A DNA stretch of 38,363 nt from RGIG7378 sp045588325 (GTDB taxonomy: Bacteria > Bacillota > Clostridia > RGIG7378): NCBI GenBank assembly GCA_045588325.1, contig JAZNEA010000085.1, positions 1 to 38,363 on the forward strand. The letters are read 5' to 3'. This document shows positions 7,649 through 15,304 of the stretch, piece after piece; positions within the stretch are counted from its first letter, which is position 1; each line of letters begins with the position of its first letter. The notes under the pieces were generated by a model, which ran no database searches, was not told the origin of the DNA, and saw only the letters and a list, made by a program, of their open reading frames with translations. The position numbers and the translations under genes were made by a program.

Positions 7649-7688
7649 GTTAAGAACAATTCACATGTTGTTAAGATTTCGTTAAGAT
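7649..7688. promoter_or_regulatory. GTTAAGAT direct repeats, candidate response-regulator operator
   Basis: GTTAAGAT occurs at 7670-7677 and 7681-7688, start-to-start 11 bp, with a further GTTAAGAA at 7649-7656. An 11-bp period on one face of the helix is the typical arrangement for dimers of OmpR/PhoB-family regulators. The array sits between the ncRNA -35 region and the FTR-like gene; the nearest OmpR-family protein is encoded 1.4 kb away. Confidence 0.5.
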
Positions 7689-7765
7689 GTGCCCCGTGTG
7701 ACAAAATTACTGAAAGAAAAAGACAAAAAGTGTATAAAGTACATACAGGAGAGAGGAGGCACAAT

Positions 7766-7963
7766 ATGAAGATTCGTTATAACGACAATACAGATGTAGT
7801 AAATGCCATCCGCACAGGACTGCTCAAAAAGGAGGGTTACTGTCCGTGCAGGAGGGAGAAGACAGAGGATAATATGTGCATGTGCAAGGAATTCAGAGAC
7901 CAAATAGCAGATCCCGACTTTGAGGGCTATTGCCATTGCATGCTTTACTACAAAGAAAAATGA
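7766..7963 (+). CDS. Ferredoxin:thioredoxin reductase catalytic-chain-like protein
   Basis: A 65-residue protein carrying CPC (26-28), CMC (38-40) and CHC (56-58), the six-cysteine pattern of the FTR catalytic subunit. In the family four cysteines bind a [4Fe-4S] cluster and two form the disulfide that passes electrons from ferredoxin to thioredoxin. It is about half the length of plant or cyanobacterial FTR beta chains, resembling the short archaeal and anaerobe forms. The start is ATG 7766 with GAGGAGG upstream; the frame continues far upstream without another good start. Thioredoxin follows after 8 bases, which supports the assignment. No FTR variable (alpha) subunit gene is adjacent. A TATAAA -10-like box lies at 7733-7738. 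Confidence 0.82.
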   Translation: MKIRYNDNTDVVNAIRTGLLKKEGYCPCRREKTEDNMCMCKEFRDQIADPDFEGYCHCMLYYKEK

Positions 7964-7971
7964 GGTATAAT

Positions 7972-8286
7972 ATGACAATCACAGTTTTGACATCAGATAA
8001 TTTTAATCAGGAAGTAATGCAGAGCGACATTCCGGTGCTCATTGACTTTTGGGCAACATGGTGTGGCCCCTGCCGCATGATTGCTCCTGTTGTGGAGGAG
8101 TTGGCAGCAGAGAGACAGGCTACACTTAAGGTGTGCAAAGTTAATGTGGACGAGCAGGAGGAGTTGGCAGTCAGATTCAAGATCACCAGCATTCCCACCC
8201 TTGTTCTGATTGAAAAGGGTCAGGTCAAGGCCGTTTCCAAAGGATACAAGCCCAAGGAGGACTTGGTTCGTATGCTTGGGCTGTGA
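7972..8286 (+). CDS. trxA: Thioredoxin
   Basis: A 104-residue single-domain thioredoxin with the classical active site WCGPC near residues 31-35, DFWATWCGPC context and the cis-proline loop SIPTL. It is a cytoplasmic disulfide reductant and the natural substrate of the FTR-like protein encoded 8 bases upstream. Start ATG 7972 uses GAGGT (7962-7966), which overlaps the stop of the upstream gene; an in-frame ATG at 7960 has a poorer site. No NADPH-thioredoxin reductase gene is nearby, so reduction by ferredoxin is the simplest reading. Confidence 0.95.
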   Translation: MTITVLTSDNFNQEVMQSDIPVLIDFWATWCGPCRMIAPVVEELAAERQATLKVCKVNVDEQEELAVRFKITSIPTLVLIEKGQVKAVSKGYKPKEDLVRMLGL

Positions 8287-8336
8287 ATTAACTAAAGGTT
8301 GGTGGCCGGAGGGCTGCGACCATGTAAAGGATTAAC

Positions 8337-9641
8337 ATGGCCAGACTTACTATTGCGATATTGCTTACCAAAAGCTCTACCCTGTGGGTAGTGCTTTTGT
8401 TGTGTTTGTTGCTTTTGTCTCTTTTTGCGGTCGTTGTGTTGGCTGTTGCAAATGTAAAACTCAGACGCAGAGAGGACAGGGCCGTTGCCGACAGCGAGAC
8501 TAAGGCAGATCAGATTTTGCGTATTAGCCACGATATCAGAGGCTCTCTTAACGTAATTATGGGATTTGCTACTGTGTTAAAGGAGCAGGAGGATTTAGCT
8601 CCTCAGGTCCGGGAGGATATGTCCAAGATAGAGGATTCAGGCAGATACCTGGAGAATCTGGTAAACGACCTGGGCGATGTGACACGAATGGGACAGGGCA
8701 GAGTAGAGTTGGAGCTGGAGACAGTTAATGACATAAAGTTTCTAGAAGGTATTGCCAGCTTTTTTGGAGCGGAGGCCCGCCGTAAGGACATCGAGCTGGT
8801 AACCTCCTTTGACTTGTCCGCCGGACAGTATGTAGTGATGGACTCCGTCAAGTGTCGTCGAATATATTCCAACCTGCTGAGCAACGCCATCAAGTATTCT
8901 CCCGCAGGCACATGTATCAAGTGGGTGGTAGAGGAGCGACAACTTAGCGACAATCGCTATGTCATGGTGAGCACCATAGAGGATCAGGGTTGCGGAATGA
9001 GTCCCGAATTCATGAGAAAAATGTTTGATCCATTTGAACAGGAGATGAACTACCAGAGCAACGAGTCCACAGGAACAGGATTGGGCCTTTGTATCGTAAA
9101 AAGTTTGGTGGACCTCATGGGGGGAACGATTACTGTAGATAGCAAAATTGGACAGGGCACTAAGTTTACGGTTGTCATGGAGAGGAGACAGGGAAGGGCG
9201 GCAGATATGCCTCAGACCCAAACCGACACAGAGGTGGAGAAAACGAACTACCTGGAGGGCAAGAGGATTCTGGTGTGCGAGGACAGGCCCCTTAATATGC
9301 AGATAATGACTATGATGCTGGAGCGCTATGGGATGGTTGTAACCTCTGCGACCAATGGCAAGCAGGGACTGGAAAGATTTAAGGCATCTCCCCAGGATTA
9401 TTTTTCAGCTATAATCATGGACAATCGCATGCCTGTTATGGATGGAATGCAGGCTACTGCCGAGATACGCAGTCTGCTGAGACCGGATGCGAAGGAAATA
9501 CCGATTGTGGCCGTCACAGGCGGTATTTACGACGAAACGAGCGAGGAGGCCTACAGAGCAGGAGTCAGCGAACACCTGGTCAAGCCCGTTTCTCAGGAGC
9601 AACTGTACAGTGTGTTGTCACGTCTTGTGCGCGAGAAATAA
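8337..9641 (+). CDS. Hybrid sensor histidine kinase with C-terminal receiver
   Basis: A 434-residue protein: one N-terminal membrane helix (about residues 15-40) with almost no extracellular part, HisKA with His65 in ISHDIRGSLN, a complete ATPase domain (N-box LLSNAIKYS 181-189, DQGCG 217-221, GTGLGL 246-251), a linker, and a receiver domain (about 308-432) with Asp362 in IIMDNRMP and Lys416 in LVKP. There is no DNA-binding output, so signalling must pass to another protein or an Hpt. It follows trxA by 50 bases on the same strand and may be co-transcribed, suggesting redox-linked input, though the sequence shows no sensor domain. AAGGA precedes ATG 8337. Confidence 0.9.
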   Translation: MARLTIAILLTKSSTLWVVLLLCLLLLSLFAVVVLAVANVKLRRREDRAVADSETKADQILRISHDIRGSLNVIMGFATVLKEQEDLAPQVREDMSKIEDSGRYLENLVNDLGDVTRMGQGRVELELETVNDIKFLEGIASFFGAEARRKDIELVTSFDLSAGQYVVMDSVKCRRIYSNLLSNAIKYSPAGTCIKWVVEERQLSDNRYVMVSTIEDQGCGMSPEFMRKMFDPFEQEMNYQSNESTGTGLGLCIVKSLVDLMGGTITVDSKIGQGTKFTVVMERRQGRAADMPQTQTDTEVEKTNYLEGKRILVCEDRPLNMQIMTMMLERYGMVVTSATNGKQGLERFKASPQDYFSAIIMDNRMPVMDGMQATAEIRSLLRPDAKEIPIVAVTGGIYDETSEEAYRAGVSEHLVKPVSQEQLYSVLSRLVREK

Positions 9642-9727
9642 GACACCAAAATGTAATAAAATTAAAGAATTAATACATATTCGCCAAAAAGAGCAAGGAA
9701 TAATCATGTTTTTGAGCCTGACCGCCA
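9642..9727 (+). other. AT-rich gap after the hybrid kinase gene
   Basis: No gene and no convincing GC hairpin is seen between the kinase stop and the promoter at 9728. The only open frame entering it overlaps the kinase C-terminus in another frame and lacks a ribosome site. Confidence 0.5.
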
Positions 9728-9755
9728 TTGACTGAGAATAATTATGTGGTATCAT
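9728..9755 (+). promoter_or_regulatory. Promoter of the liv-operon leader / small RNA
   Basis: TTGACT (9728-9733), 16 bp, TATCAT (9750-9755) with an extended -10 TGG at 9747-9749. A start near 9762 would give a leader of over 300 nt before the liv operon. Confidence 0.65.
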
Positions 9756-9761
9756 CTACCC

Positions 9762-9908
9762 ATTATTATGAAAGGCGCAGACAAGATGTTTTTTAATGAC
9801 AACACAGCAGCATATTTCTGTAAGATGTCACACTCACAGAGTGCTTCTTGTCATGAGCCTGCAAATATGGAAGATAGGATGGATGTTGCCTGCGCGACGT
9901 CCTTTTTT
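9762..9908 (+). ncRNA. Candidate leader RNA with a three-way junction ending in a terminator
   Basis: The segment between promoter and first terminator can fold as a closing stem (9796-9802 with 9848-9854, 7 bp) enclosing a weak 4-bp hairpin (9804-9807 with 9818-9821) and a 5-bp hairpin (9831-9835 with 9839-9843). A Rho-independent terminator follows at 9881-9908. A short open frame (from ATG 9768 or 9786 to 9968) exists but runs through the terminator and lacks a good ribosome site. It could be a riboswitch-like attenuator for the downstream transporter or a free small RNA. I recognise no known class. Confidence 0.4.
9881..9908 (+). terminator. First terminator upstream of the liv operon
   Basis: An 8-bp stem with two wobble pairs (9881-9888 with 9895-9902), 6-nt loop, followed by six Ts (9903-9908). 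Confidence 0.75.
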
Positions 9909-10000
9909 GTTTCGCTGATAGTTGGCTTGGATATAGACATTGGATTGCGATTGGCGAGGACCTGCTGACACGGCGTAGCATTTAGCTTAGTATAAGTTAG

Positions 10001-10027
10001 ACGGCTTCGCTGCAGAGGCCGTTTTTA
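10001..10027 (+). terminator. Second terminator upstream of the liv operon
   Basis: An 8-bp stem with one wobble (10001-10008 with 10015-10022), 6-nt loop, then TTTT. It lies about 50 bases before the substrate-binding-protein start. A CTGACA-17-TAGTAT promoter-like pair (9965-9970, 9988-9993) precedes it and would place the hairpin at the extreme 5' end of that transcript. Confidence 0.7.
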
Positions 10028-10075
10028 TTTATAGTTTATTATAGCCTTCGGGTGAGGATAAAGGAGAACTAAATT

Positions 10076-11269
10076 ATGACACACAAGACATTTAACAAGC
10101 TTGCAGCAATGGTTATGGCAGTTGTTATGCTTGCAACAGGTTGCCTGCTCTCTGCATGCGGCGGCAACAAGAATTACGCTGAGAACAATACAGAGTTTGT
10201 TATTGGCGTTTCCGGCCCCTTGACAGGTGGCGCAGCCATTTACGGAACAGCTGTTAAGAACGCTGCTCAGATGGCAGTTGATGAGATTAATGCAGCAGGC
10301 GGCTTGAACGGCGTTAAGTTCAAGTTGGTTGTTACAGACGATATGCACGACGCAACTAACGTTGCTAACAACTATGCTTCTCTTTATGAGGGCGGCATGC
10401 AGGTTTCTCTGGGAACAGTTACAACTGCTCCTGGACTTGAGTTTAAGAACCTGTCTGTAGAGGATAATGTATTCTTCCTGACACCTTCTGCTTCTGGTGA
10501 CGATATTCCAAAGAACGCAAACGGCTACCAGATGTGCTTTGCTGACGGTAACCAGGGTAAGGTTGCTGCTGAGTACATCAATGCAAACTTTGCTGGCCAG
10601 TCAATCGGCGTTTTCTACAAGTCTGATGACCCATACTCTGCAGGTATCTACGAGCAGTTCAAGGATAACCTGAACGATTCTGTAACTACAGTTGAGGCTG
10701 TTTTCACAGATGCTAACACAACAGACTTCAGCACTCAGATCGACACACTTAAGGACTGCAAGTTCATCTTCATGCCTATCTACTACGGACCCGCTTCTGT
10801 ATTCATGCTTCAGGCTAAGGACAAGGTTGCTGCAGATGCAATTTACTATGGATGCGATGGTCTCGATGGTATTGAGAGCGCAGATGGATTCGATATCAAC
10901 TCCATCCCTCAGGAAGTTTCCATGCTGTCCCACTTCAACTCCAAGGCAACAACAGGCGCAGCTAAGACTTTCATCGACAAGTACGTTGCAGCATACGGAG
11001 CAGACACACTTAACCAGTTTGGTGCATCTGCATATGACTGCGTATACGCTATCTACAATGCTATGAAGGCTGCATACGAGGCTGACAACAGCAGCGTTTA
11101 TGTAACAATGTCCGCATCTGATCTGTGCGAGGTTCTTAAGGCACAGTTCAACGGCGACTTCACCTACTCTGGTGTAACAGGTGACAACATTACTTGGGAC
11201 GACACAGGATACGTTCAGAAGGATGCTATTCGCTACGTTGTTAAGGCAGCATCTTCCAACGAGAACTAA
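10076..11269 (+). CDS. livK: Liv-type ABC transporter substrate-binding lipoprotein
   Basis: A 397-residue lipoprotein of the branched-chain amino-acid binding family (periplasmic-binding-protein type 1 fold). The signal peptide ends in lipobox LSAC with Cys28 as the lipidated residue. FVIGVSGPLTGGAAIYG opens the mature domain as in LivJ/LivK, and the GGLNGVKFKLVVTDD segment is typical. It captures a solute outside the membrane and delivers it to LivHM. The true substrate may be branched-chain amino acids or another amino acid or amide. It is first in a five-gene operon, separated from livH by a hairpin that could keep its mRNA more abundant. AAAGGAGAA precedes ATG 10076. Confidence 0.92.
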   Translation: MTHKTFNKLAAMVMAVVMLATGCLLSACGGNKNYAENNTEFVIGVSGPLTGGAAIYGTAVKNAAQMAVDEINAAGGLNGVKFKLVVTDDMHDATNVANNYASLYEGGMQVSLGTVTTAPGLEFKNLSVEDNVFFLTPSASGDDIPKNANGYQMCFADGNQGKVAAEYINANFAGQSIGVFYKSDDPYSAGIYEQFKDNLNDSVTTVEAVFTDANTTDFSTQIDTLKDCKFIFMPIYYGPASVFMLQAKDKVAADAIYYGCDGLDGIESADGFDINSIPQEVSMLSHFNSKATTGAAKTFIDKYVAAYGADTLNQFGASAYDCVYAIYNAMKAAYEADNSSVYVTMSASDLCEVLKAQFNGDFTYSGVTGDNITWDDTGYVQKDAIRYVVKAASSNEN

Positions 11270-11293
11270 TTTAAAAACAATAAAAAAGATACG

Positions 11294-11323
11294 ATCTGCC
11301 GAGCTGCTACAGCCTCGGCAGAT
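11294..11323 (+). terminator. Intra-operon hairpin between livK and livH
   Basis: A perfect 10-bp inverted repeat (11294-11303 with 11314-11323) without an immediate U tract. It looks like a partial terminator or an mRNA 3'-end stabiliser giving excess binding protein over permease. Confidence 0.55.
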
Positions 11324-11364
11324 TGCGCTATTTTATAAATCTTTATTTGCTTAAGGAAAGAGAA

Positions 11365-12237
11365 ATGGACTTTATTACCACAATTATCAACGGCCTGAGC
11401 CTTGGTGGCATTTATGCCATGATCGCTCTGGGATATACCATGGTATACGGCATCGCCAAGATGCTGAACTTTGCCCATGGCGATATCATCATGGTCGGCG
11501 GATATACGATTTTTGTTGTGTTGGGATTATCAGGATCCCCAATTTTGGCCACAGCAGCTGCTGTTCTTACATGTGTGTTGCTAGGAGTAATGATCGAGAA
11601 GGTTGCATACAAGCCTTTGAGAGGCGCATCCCCGCTGGCTGTGCTTATTACAGCCATTGGCGTCAGCTACCTCCTGCAGAGCTTGGCTCAGATTATCTTT
11701 GGTTCAGCTCAGAAGATTGTTATCGTAGCAGATCTGGGAACAGTTTCCATAGGAGACCTGACAATTTCAGTGGGAACATTGATAACACTCGGATGCACCG
11801 TGTTGGTTATGACGGCCTTGCACTTGTTCGTAAAGTTTACCAAGACAGGTCGCGCCATGGTTGCAGTTTCCGAGGACAAGGGTGCTGCACAGCTAATGGG
11901 TATTAACGTAAACAGGATCATCACCATTACATTTGCCATTGGCTCAGCTCTGGCTGCTCTGGCAGGTCTGTTCTATTTGATGAAGTCCCCTGGACTTACC
12001 ACTACTCTCGGATCTATGCCCGGCATTAAGGCATTTACAGCAGCCGTTATCGGAGGTATTGGTTCCGTGCCTGGCGCTATGCTCGGCGGCATTCTGCTGG
12101 GTGTGGTAGAGTGCATTTCTTACAAGATTTCTGCAATTGCCCCATACACAGAGGCAATTGAATTCTCAATTTTGATTATCATTCTTCTGGTTAAGCCTAC
12201 TGGCTTCCTTGGAAAGAAGAGGAGGGAGAAGGTATGA
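11365..12237 (+). CDS. livH: Liv-type ABC permease LivH
   Basis: A 290-residue integral membrane permease with about eight helices. GLSLGGIYAMIALGYTMVYGIAKMLNFAHGDI is split over residues 10-41 in the family-typical way, and the C-terminal segment with KAFTAAVIGGIGSVPGA is the LivH cytoplasmic loop that contacts the ATPases. ATG 11365 was preferred (AAGGAAAGAG upstream) over an in-frame start at 11323 that lies in the hairpin. Its stop overlaps livM by four bases (ATGA), so the two permease subunits are translationally coupled. Confidence 0.94.
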   Translation: MDFITTIINGLSLGGIYAMIALGYTMVYGIAKMLNFAHGDIIMVGGYTIFVVLGLSGSPILATAAAVLTCVLLGVMIEKVAYKPLRGASPLAVLITAIGVSYLLQSLAQIIFGSAQKIVIVADLGTVSIGDLTISVGTLITLGCTVLVMTALHLFVKFTKTGRAMVAVSEDKGAAQLMGINVNRIITITFAIGSALAALAGLFYLMKSPGLTTTLGSMPGIKAFTAAVIGGIGSVPGAMLGGILLGVVECISYKISAIAPYTEAIEFSILIIILLVKPTGFLGKKRREKV

Positions 12238-13385
12238 TCAAGGGAAAGAACATTAAGTGGAAAAATTATATTAATTATGTCGTAGTGGCTTTGGTAACCA
12301 TCATTTTTGGTTCCATGAGCATTACGGGCAACATGGCATCATCCACACAGTTCCTGCTGGAAAAGATGTCCATATCTATTTTGATGGCAGTATCCCTGAG
12401 CCTGGTAGTAGGATTCTTGGGAGAGTTGAGCTTGGGCCACGCAGGATTTATGTGCGTGGGCGCATACCTGGGAGGAAAGGTTGCTGCTGTTCTGGCAGAG
12501 ACCATGGGCAATTCATTGCTCACAGTGCTGACCTCCCTGGTGGTGGGAGGCGCAGTTGCAGGTATTTGCGGCATTATTATCGGCCTTCCCGCATTGAGAC
12601 TTAAGGGTGACTACCTGGCCATCGTTACATTGGCCTTTGGCGAGATTGTTAAGTCCATTTTCCTGAACACAAGACGCGAGACTTTTGGTGGAACATTGGG
12701 ACTTGCCACACCCAGATATGACAAAAAGGTTCTCTTTGTCATTGGCTTTGTGTTGGTGCTGATCGCATTGGCAGTTATCCAGAACCTTATCCGCAGCAAA
12801 CACGGCAGAGCCATCACCGCTATCCGCGACAACGAAATTGCTGCCAAGGCCATGGGAATTAACGTCACAAAGTATAAGCTCCTGGCATTCACCGTTTCGG
12901 CATGTTTTGCAGGTATTGGTGGAGTTATGTACAGCTGGAGCAACTACACAATTCAGAGCACAAACTTTGGATACAACTACTCAATCGAGATTTTGGTTAT
13001 GGTAGTTTTGGGCGGCATGGGTAGCATCAATGGCGCAATTTTGGCCGCCTCCCTTATCACATACCTTAACACCACATTGGCTACGGTGTTGACGGGAGAT
13101 CTGGCGGTACTGCAGAATTTGGTATACGCCCTTATCCTCATCATTATCGTAATTTATAACAACTCTCCAGCCCTTAAGGGTGTCAGGGAGAGATATAGCC
13201 CCAAGGCCCTCCTGCAGAGATTTAAGCTGTTCAGGCACGATCCCAATGCAGTTAAGGATGACGAGGCAAGCTGGGAGAGAGTTCCCACCAAGATTGCAAT
13301 GGATGAGATCCTGTCTATAGACACCAAGGTTCGTTCCTCGGTGGCAGAAAAGGGCGACCCTTACGAAAGCGAAGGTGAGGACTAA
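12234..13385 (+). CDS. livM: Liv-type ABC permease LivM with hydrophilic C-terminal extension
   Basis: A 383-residue permease. Residues about 12-310 form the polytopic LivM core, with GFLGELSLGHAGFMCVGAYLG split in two runs and GGMGSINGAILA as family signatures. About 60 charged residues follow the last helix (from about residue 325), ending in an acidic EGED tail. Such a cytoplasmic extension is longer than in Escherichia coli LivM and its function is unknown. The start overlaps livH and its stop shares one base with the livG start, indicating tight coupling. Confidence 0.92.
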   Translation: MIKGKNIKWKNYINYVVVALVTIIFGSMSITGNMASSTQFLLEKMSISILMAVSLSLVVGFLGELSLGHAGFMCVGAYLGGKVAAVLAETMGNSLLTVLTSLVVGGAVAGICGIIIGLPALRLKGDYLAIVTLAFGEIVKSIFLNTRRETFGGTLGLATPRYDKKVLFVIGFVLVLIALAVIQNLIRSKHGRAITAIRDNEIAAKAMGINVTKYKLLAFTVSACFAGIGGVMYSWSNYTIQSTNFGYNYSIEILVMVVLGGMGSINGAILAASLITYLNTTLATVLTGDLAVLQNLVYALILIIIVIYNNSPALKGVRERYSPKALLQRFKLFRHDPNAVKDDEASWERVPTKIAMDEILSIDTKVRSSVAEKGDPYESEGED

Positions 13386-14155
13386 TGGCAGAATACGTAT
13401 TAGAAACTAAGAATCTGGGCATTTCCTTTGGAGGCCTTAAGGCGGCCCAGAATGTAAACATCTCCATCAAAAAGGGAGAAATATATGGTCTTATCGGACC
13501 AAACGGAGCAGGTAAGACCACAATATTCAACTTGCTGACCGGTGTTTATAAGCCAACAACAGGCACATTTATGCTGGATGGCGAGAATCTTACAGGTTTG
13601 TCAGAGCAGGCGATTAACCGCAAGGGAATTGCCAGAACATTCCAGAATATCAGGCTCTTTAACAACATGAGCGTTATTCGTAACGTTATGGTTGGTTTGC
13701 ACAACAACCCTGAGTTTAAGTGTTCTTCCATCGAGAGTATGCTGAGACTGCCACGCCACTTTGCCAGCGAGAAGGCAATGAGGCAGAGGGCAAAGGAGAT
13801 TCTCCGCATATTTGGACTGGAGGAGGAGAGAAACAACCTGGCCTGCAACCTGCCATATGGTAAGCAGCGTAAGTTGGAGATTGCCCGTGCGTTGGCAACG
13901 TCCCCCAAGCTGTTGCTGCTGGATGAGCCTGCAGCAGGTATGAATCCCCACGAGACAGCAGAGCTTATGGATACGGTAAGGCTCATAAGGGACAAGTTTG
14001 ATGTCACAGTTCTGCTTATCGAGCATGACCTTAAGTTCGTAGTCGGCCTTTGCAACAGAGTAACCGTTCTTAATTTCGGTACGGTTTTGGCACAGGAGAC
14101 AGTAGCAGAGGCTCTCAGCAACCCTGCTGTAGTCGAGGCCTATATCGGAAAGTGA
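13385..14155 (+). CDS. livG: Liv-type ABC ATP-binding protein LivG
   Basis: A 256-residue ATPase with Walker A GPNGAGKTT (about residues 38-46), signature region LPYGKQRKLEIARAL and Walker B LLLLDEPAAGMNP followed by the H-loop LLIEHD. The LPYGKQR variant of the LSGGQ motif is normal for LivG. It energises the LivHM permease together with LivF. The start ATG overlaps the livM stop by one base, and livF follows after seven bases. Confidence 0.95.
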   Translation: MAEYVLETKNLGISFGGLKAAQNVNISIKKGEIYGLIGPNGAGKTTIFNLLTGVYKPTTGTFMLDGENLTGLSEQAINRKGIARTFQNIRLFNNMSVIRNVMVGLHNNPEFKCSSIESMLRLPRHFASEKAMRQRAKEILRIFGLEEERNNLACNLPYGKQRKLEIARALATSPKLLLLDEPAAGMNPHETAELMDTVRLIRDKFDVTVLLIEHDLKFVVGLCNRVTVLNFGTVLAQETVAEALSNPAVVEAYIGK

Positions 14156-14162
14156 GGATACA

Positions 14163-14873
14163 ATGGCATTATTAGAAGTTAAGGATTTAACAGTATATTA
14201 CGGCATGATTTGCGCCCTCAAAGGTATTAGCTTTGAGGTAAACCAGGGAGAGATTGTTACTCTCATAGGTGCCAACGGAGCCGGCAAAACCACTACTATG
14301 CAGAGCGTTATGGGATTAATCCCGTCCAGGAGCGGTTCTGTTGTGTATGATGGCCATGATATTACAAAAACTCCGGCCCACTCCATCGTCCACCTGGGAA
14401 TGACACAGGTGCCAGAGGGACGTAGGGTTTTCCAGGAGCTGACGGTCTATGAGAACTTGCTCATGGGCGCATATATCGAAAAAGATTCAAAGAAGGTAAA
14501 GGCTGCCATAGAGGAAATTTACGACAGATTCCCCAGGCTTGGGGAGCGTAAGAACCAGATCGCAGGCACGCTGTCAGGCGGAGAGCAGCAGATGCTGGCC
14601 ATGGGCAGGGCCTTGATGAGTAAGCCCAAGCTGCTCATGCTAGACGAGCCTTCCATGGGATTGTCCCCCCTGCTGGTTGATCAGGTGTTCTCCATTATCC
14701 AGGAGATTCATAAGAGTGGAACGACCATCTTGCTGGTAGAGCAAAATGCCAATAAGTCTCTGGCAATTTCTGACAGAGCCTATGTTTTGGAGACAGGTAA
14801 TATCGTTCTTACAGGAACAGGTAAGGAGCTGTTGGCCAGCGAGGAGATTAAAAAGGCTTATCTGGGCGGATAG
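14163..14873 (+). CDS. livF: Liv-type ABC ATP-binding protein LivF
   Basis: A 236-residue ATPase with Walker A GANGAGKTT (about 37-45), LSGGEQQMLAMGRAL signature, Walker B LLMLDEPSMGLSP and H-loop region LLVEQN, where glutamine replaces the usual histidine as is common in LivF. VPEGRRVFQELTVYENL is a strong LivF marker. It is the last gene of the liv operon; TGAGGATACA precedes ATG 14163. A perfect 12-bp hairpin and then a dispersed repeat follow. Confidence 0.95.
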   Translation: MALLEVKDLTVYYGMICALKGISFEVNQGEIVTLIGANGAGKTTTMQSVMGLIPSRSGSVVYDGHDITKTPAHSIVHLGMTQVPEGRRVFQELTVYENLLMGAYIEKDSKKVKAAIEEIYDRFPRLGERKNQIAGTLSGGEQQMLAMGRALMSKPKLLMLDEPSMGLSPLLVDQVFSIIQEIHKSGTTILLVEQNANKSLAISDRAYVLETGNIVLTGTGKELLASEEIKKAYLGG

Positions 14874-14874
14874 G

Positions 14875-14901
14875 GCAAAGCGAAGCAGAGCTTCGCTTTG
14901 C
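14875..14901 (+). repeat. Perfect 12-bp hairpin directly after livF
   Basis: 14875-14886 pairs with 14890-14901 around a 3-nt loop. There is no U tract, so it resembles a REP-like or mRNA-end stabilising element more than a terminator. Confidence 0.7.
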
Positions 14902-15088
14902 AGTTAAGAGATAAGAGTGAATAGTGAAAAGTGCAGTTAAGAACTAAAAGTGAAAAGTGAAGAGTGAAGAGTGAAAAGATCTGGTCGCTATGGCCCAGAG
15001 GTCAGAGTGAAAAGTTATAAGTTGACCAACTGTTCGCTAACCAACTTTGTTATCTATTATCTCTTATCTATTAGCTGAATTAGCTGAA
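14902..15088 (+). repeat. Dispersed purine/pyrimidine repeat, copy A
   Basis: A purine-rich left arm (CAGTTAAGA and AGTGAAAAGTGAAGAGTGAA units, 14902-14980) and a pyrimidine-rich right arm (15051-15079) flank a middle with an AAGTTG/CAACTT inverted repeat (15019-15024, 15042-15047). The arms are partly complementary. The same modules recur at 27866-28073 and, right arm only, at 30563-30619. No protein is encoded here. Confidence 0.7.
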
Positions 15089-15142
15089 CCATCATCTCGA
15101 TTTCGACACAAAATTACACAAAGAAAATAGCCGCTTTATAAG

Positions 15143-15175
15143 GGCCTTTGGACATGTTCCATAAGGTCTTTTTTT
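15143..15175 (+). terminator. Rho-independent terminator upstream of the mdh operon
   Basis: A 10-bp stem with one bulged T and one wobble (15143-15152 with 15158-15168), 5-nt loop, then seven Ts. It ends any transcript reading through from the liv operon. Confidence 0.8.
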
Positions 15176-15219
15176 AATGGCCTTTATATGTCTGCGAGAC
15201 TTGCAAAAAGTCGTGTAAT

Positions 15220-15237
15220 TTGTTAAAACATTACTAT
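15220..15237. promoter_or_regulatory. Possible Rex-like half-operator upstream of mdh
   Basis: TTGTTAA (15220-15226), four bases, then TTACTAT. The left half matches the Rex consensus TTGTTAA-N4-TTAACAA exactly; the right half agrees only in part. An NADH-responsive repressor would suit this operon, but one good half-site is weak evidence. A further weak hairpin followed by TTTTTT occurs at 15278-15296. Confidence 0.25.
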
Positions 15238-15304
15238 AACCAATAAATGGGGGAGTGGGCGTTCTGCGCCCATAAACCGACAAAACGTCGTTTTTTGCGG
15301 GCTT

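Noticed and set aside
7502..7765. Long upstream extension of the FTR-like frame
   Set aside because: The extension lies over the minus-strand structured RNA and the promoter region. ATG 7766 has a strong ribosome site and gives a family-sized protein.
9768..9968. Short open frame between the hybrid kinase and livK
   Set aside because: It runs through a strong terminator (9881-9908), lacks a good ribosome site, and its product shows no recognisable pattern. It is better explained as part of a leader RNA.
14902..15088. CRISPR array
   Set aside because: The repeats are irregular, lack uniform spacers and are composed of purine-rich and pyrimidine-rich arms; no cas gene is present.
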